DNA from: Armatimonadota bacterium
GTDB lineage: Bacteria > Armatimonadota > Fimbriimonadia > Fimbriimonadales > Fimbriimonadaceae
Direction: 5' to 3'
NCBI GenBank assembly: GCA_023428805.1
Contig: JAEYWW010000107.1
Location: forward strand, 1-6,322
Length of the DNA: 6,322 nucleotides
Below, one piece after another: positions 5,860-6,322 of this stretch. The notes under the pieces were generated by a model. It was not told the DNA's origin. It saw only the letters and a list, made by a program, of their open reading frames with translations, and ran no database searches. The translations under genes were made by a program, and so were the position numbers. Each line of letters starts with the position of its first letter. The first letter of the stretch is position 1.

Positions 5860-6322
5860 AGCGTTGGCGCTGGCTGATCTTTCTCTCTGTCACGGTCCTG
5901 CTTGGACTGGCGGCGGGGATTTTCGCCGCTAAATTAGCCAAACCGTTCCGCAGCGAGGGCGGCAGTTTCATCGATATTGTCCAGACCGTCCAGAACCCGC
6001 GCAAGCAGTTCCCCAATCAAAGCAAGTTCACCGTTCTGCTTCTCGGCAAGGATTACAACTACACCAACAAGGGCATCCGCTACACGTCCAAATCCCGCAC
6101 CGACACCATCATGCTGCTGTCGGTCAACCTGGACACCAAGGAAATCGGCGCGGTGTCCATCCCCCGAGACACCAAGATTCGCGATGCGGACGGCGATCTC
6201 GGCAAGATCAATGCGGTCTATACCAGGGGCGGCCTCGACCTTCTCGAAAGAACTTTGGAGGAGAAGTTCGGCGTGCAGGTTGACTATTCGGTCGTGCTGA
6301 AGCCCGACGCGGTCAAGGAGAT
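5856..6322 (+). CDS. LytR-CpsA-Psr (LCP) family protein, N-terminal part (cut by window edge)
   Basis: LCP proteins are membrane-anchored enzymes on the outer face of the cytoplasmic membrane that move glycopolymers from a polyprenyl carrier to peptidoglycan or a similar acceptor. The 155 visible codons give a short basic start (MKRWRW), one transmembrane helix (about 7-25), a linker, then the LCP core: VLLLGKD (60-66), SRTDTIMLLSV (80-90), SIPRDT (101-106), and KINAVYTRGG (117-126). The Arg/Asp residues in SRTDT and PRDT are those that bind the pyrophosphate and metal in characterised LCP proteins. The family is usually 300-450 residues, so more than half is missing to the right. The ATG at 5856 overlaps the OGG stop in ATGA, implying translational coupling. 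Older annotations call such proteins transcriptional regulators; nothing here suggests DNA binding. The glycopolymer attached is unknown. Confidence 0.92.
   Translation, partial: MKRWRWLIFLSVTVLLGLAAGIFAAKLAKPFRSEGGSFIDIVQTVQNPRKQFPNQSKFTVLLLGKDYNYTNKGIRYTSKSRTDTIMLLSVNLDTKEIGAVSIPRDTKIRDADGDLGKINAVYTRGGLDLLERTLEEKFGVQVDYSVVLKPDAVKE

Noticed and set aside
5856..6322. LCP gene as a LytR transcriptional regulator
   Set aside because: The visible part has a transmembrane helix followed by the extracytoplasmic LCP catalytic motifs and no DNA-binding domain; the regulator name is historical.
1..6322. CRISPR array, tRNA, rRNA, insertion sequence or phage signature
   Set aside because: No repeated spacer-like units, cloverleaf-like sequences, transposase motifs or terminal repeats were seen; nearly all the window is occupied by five ordinary genes.

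Overview
The window is about 58-60% G+C (by eye), densely coding DNA from a bacterial chromosome. It holds two divergently transcribed units around a short central control region at about 2456-2558. The minus-strand unit reads leftward and runs out of the window. It contains a lipoprotein sugar-binding protein (YtfQ type) followed by a double-cassette sugar ABC ATPase (YtfR type). The plus-strand unit reads rightward. It contains an exported DUF1680 glycosidase (GH127/GH146, beta-L-arabinofuranosidase type), then a eukaryote-like 8-oxoguanine DNA glycosylase, then the first 155 codons of a LytR-CpsA-Psr (LCP) family cell-envelope protein.

The central idea is furanose scavenging. The binding protein and ATPase match, from memory, the E. 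coli galactofuranose transporter YtfQR much better than RbsA/MglA/XylG. The enzyme across the divergent promoter belongs to a family that removes L-arabinofuranose from plant and glycoprotein glycans. The simplest model is that the enzyme frees arabinofuranose (or a similar furanose) outside the cytoplasm and the lipoprotein-fed importer takes it up. A striking cluster of three TGCGT/ACGCA elements, each 10 bp apart, lies between the two genes and could be the operator that controls both directions. The one or two permease genes this transporter needs should lie just left of position 1.

The right-hand genes look like general housekeeping. The glycosylase has the full OGG1 catalytic set and shares an ATGA stop/start overlap with the LCP gene. 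It is separated from the glycosidase by 85 bp in which I see no terminator.

The organism cannot be fixed from this window. High G+C, weak Shine-Dalgarno signals, a DUF1680 hydrolase, a bacterial OGG1 and an LCP protein together would fit a soil or plant-matter degrader such as Armatimonadota (Fimbriimonadia), but this is a low-confidence inference. I saw no tRNA, rRNA, CRISPR array, insertion sequence or transposase.
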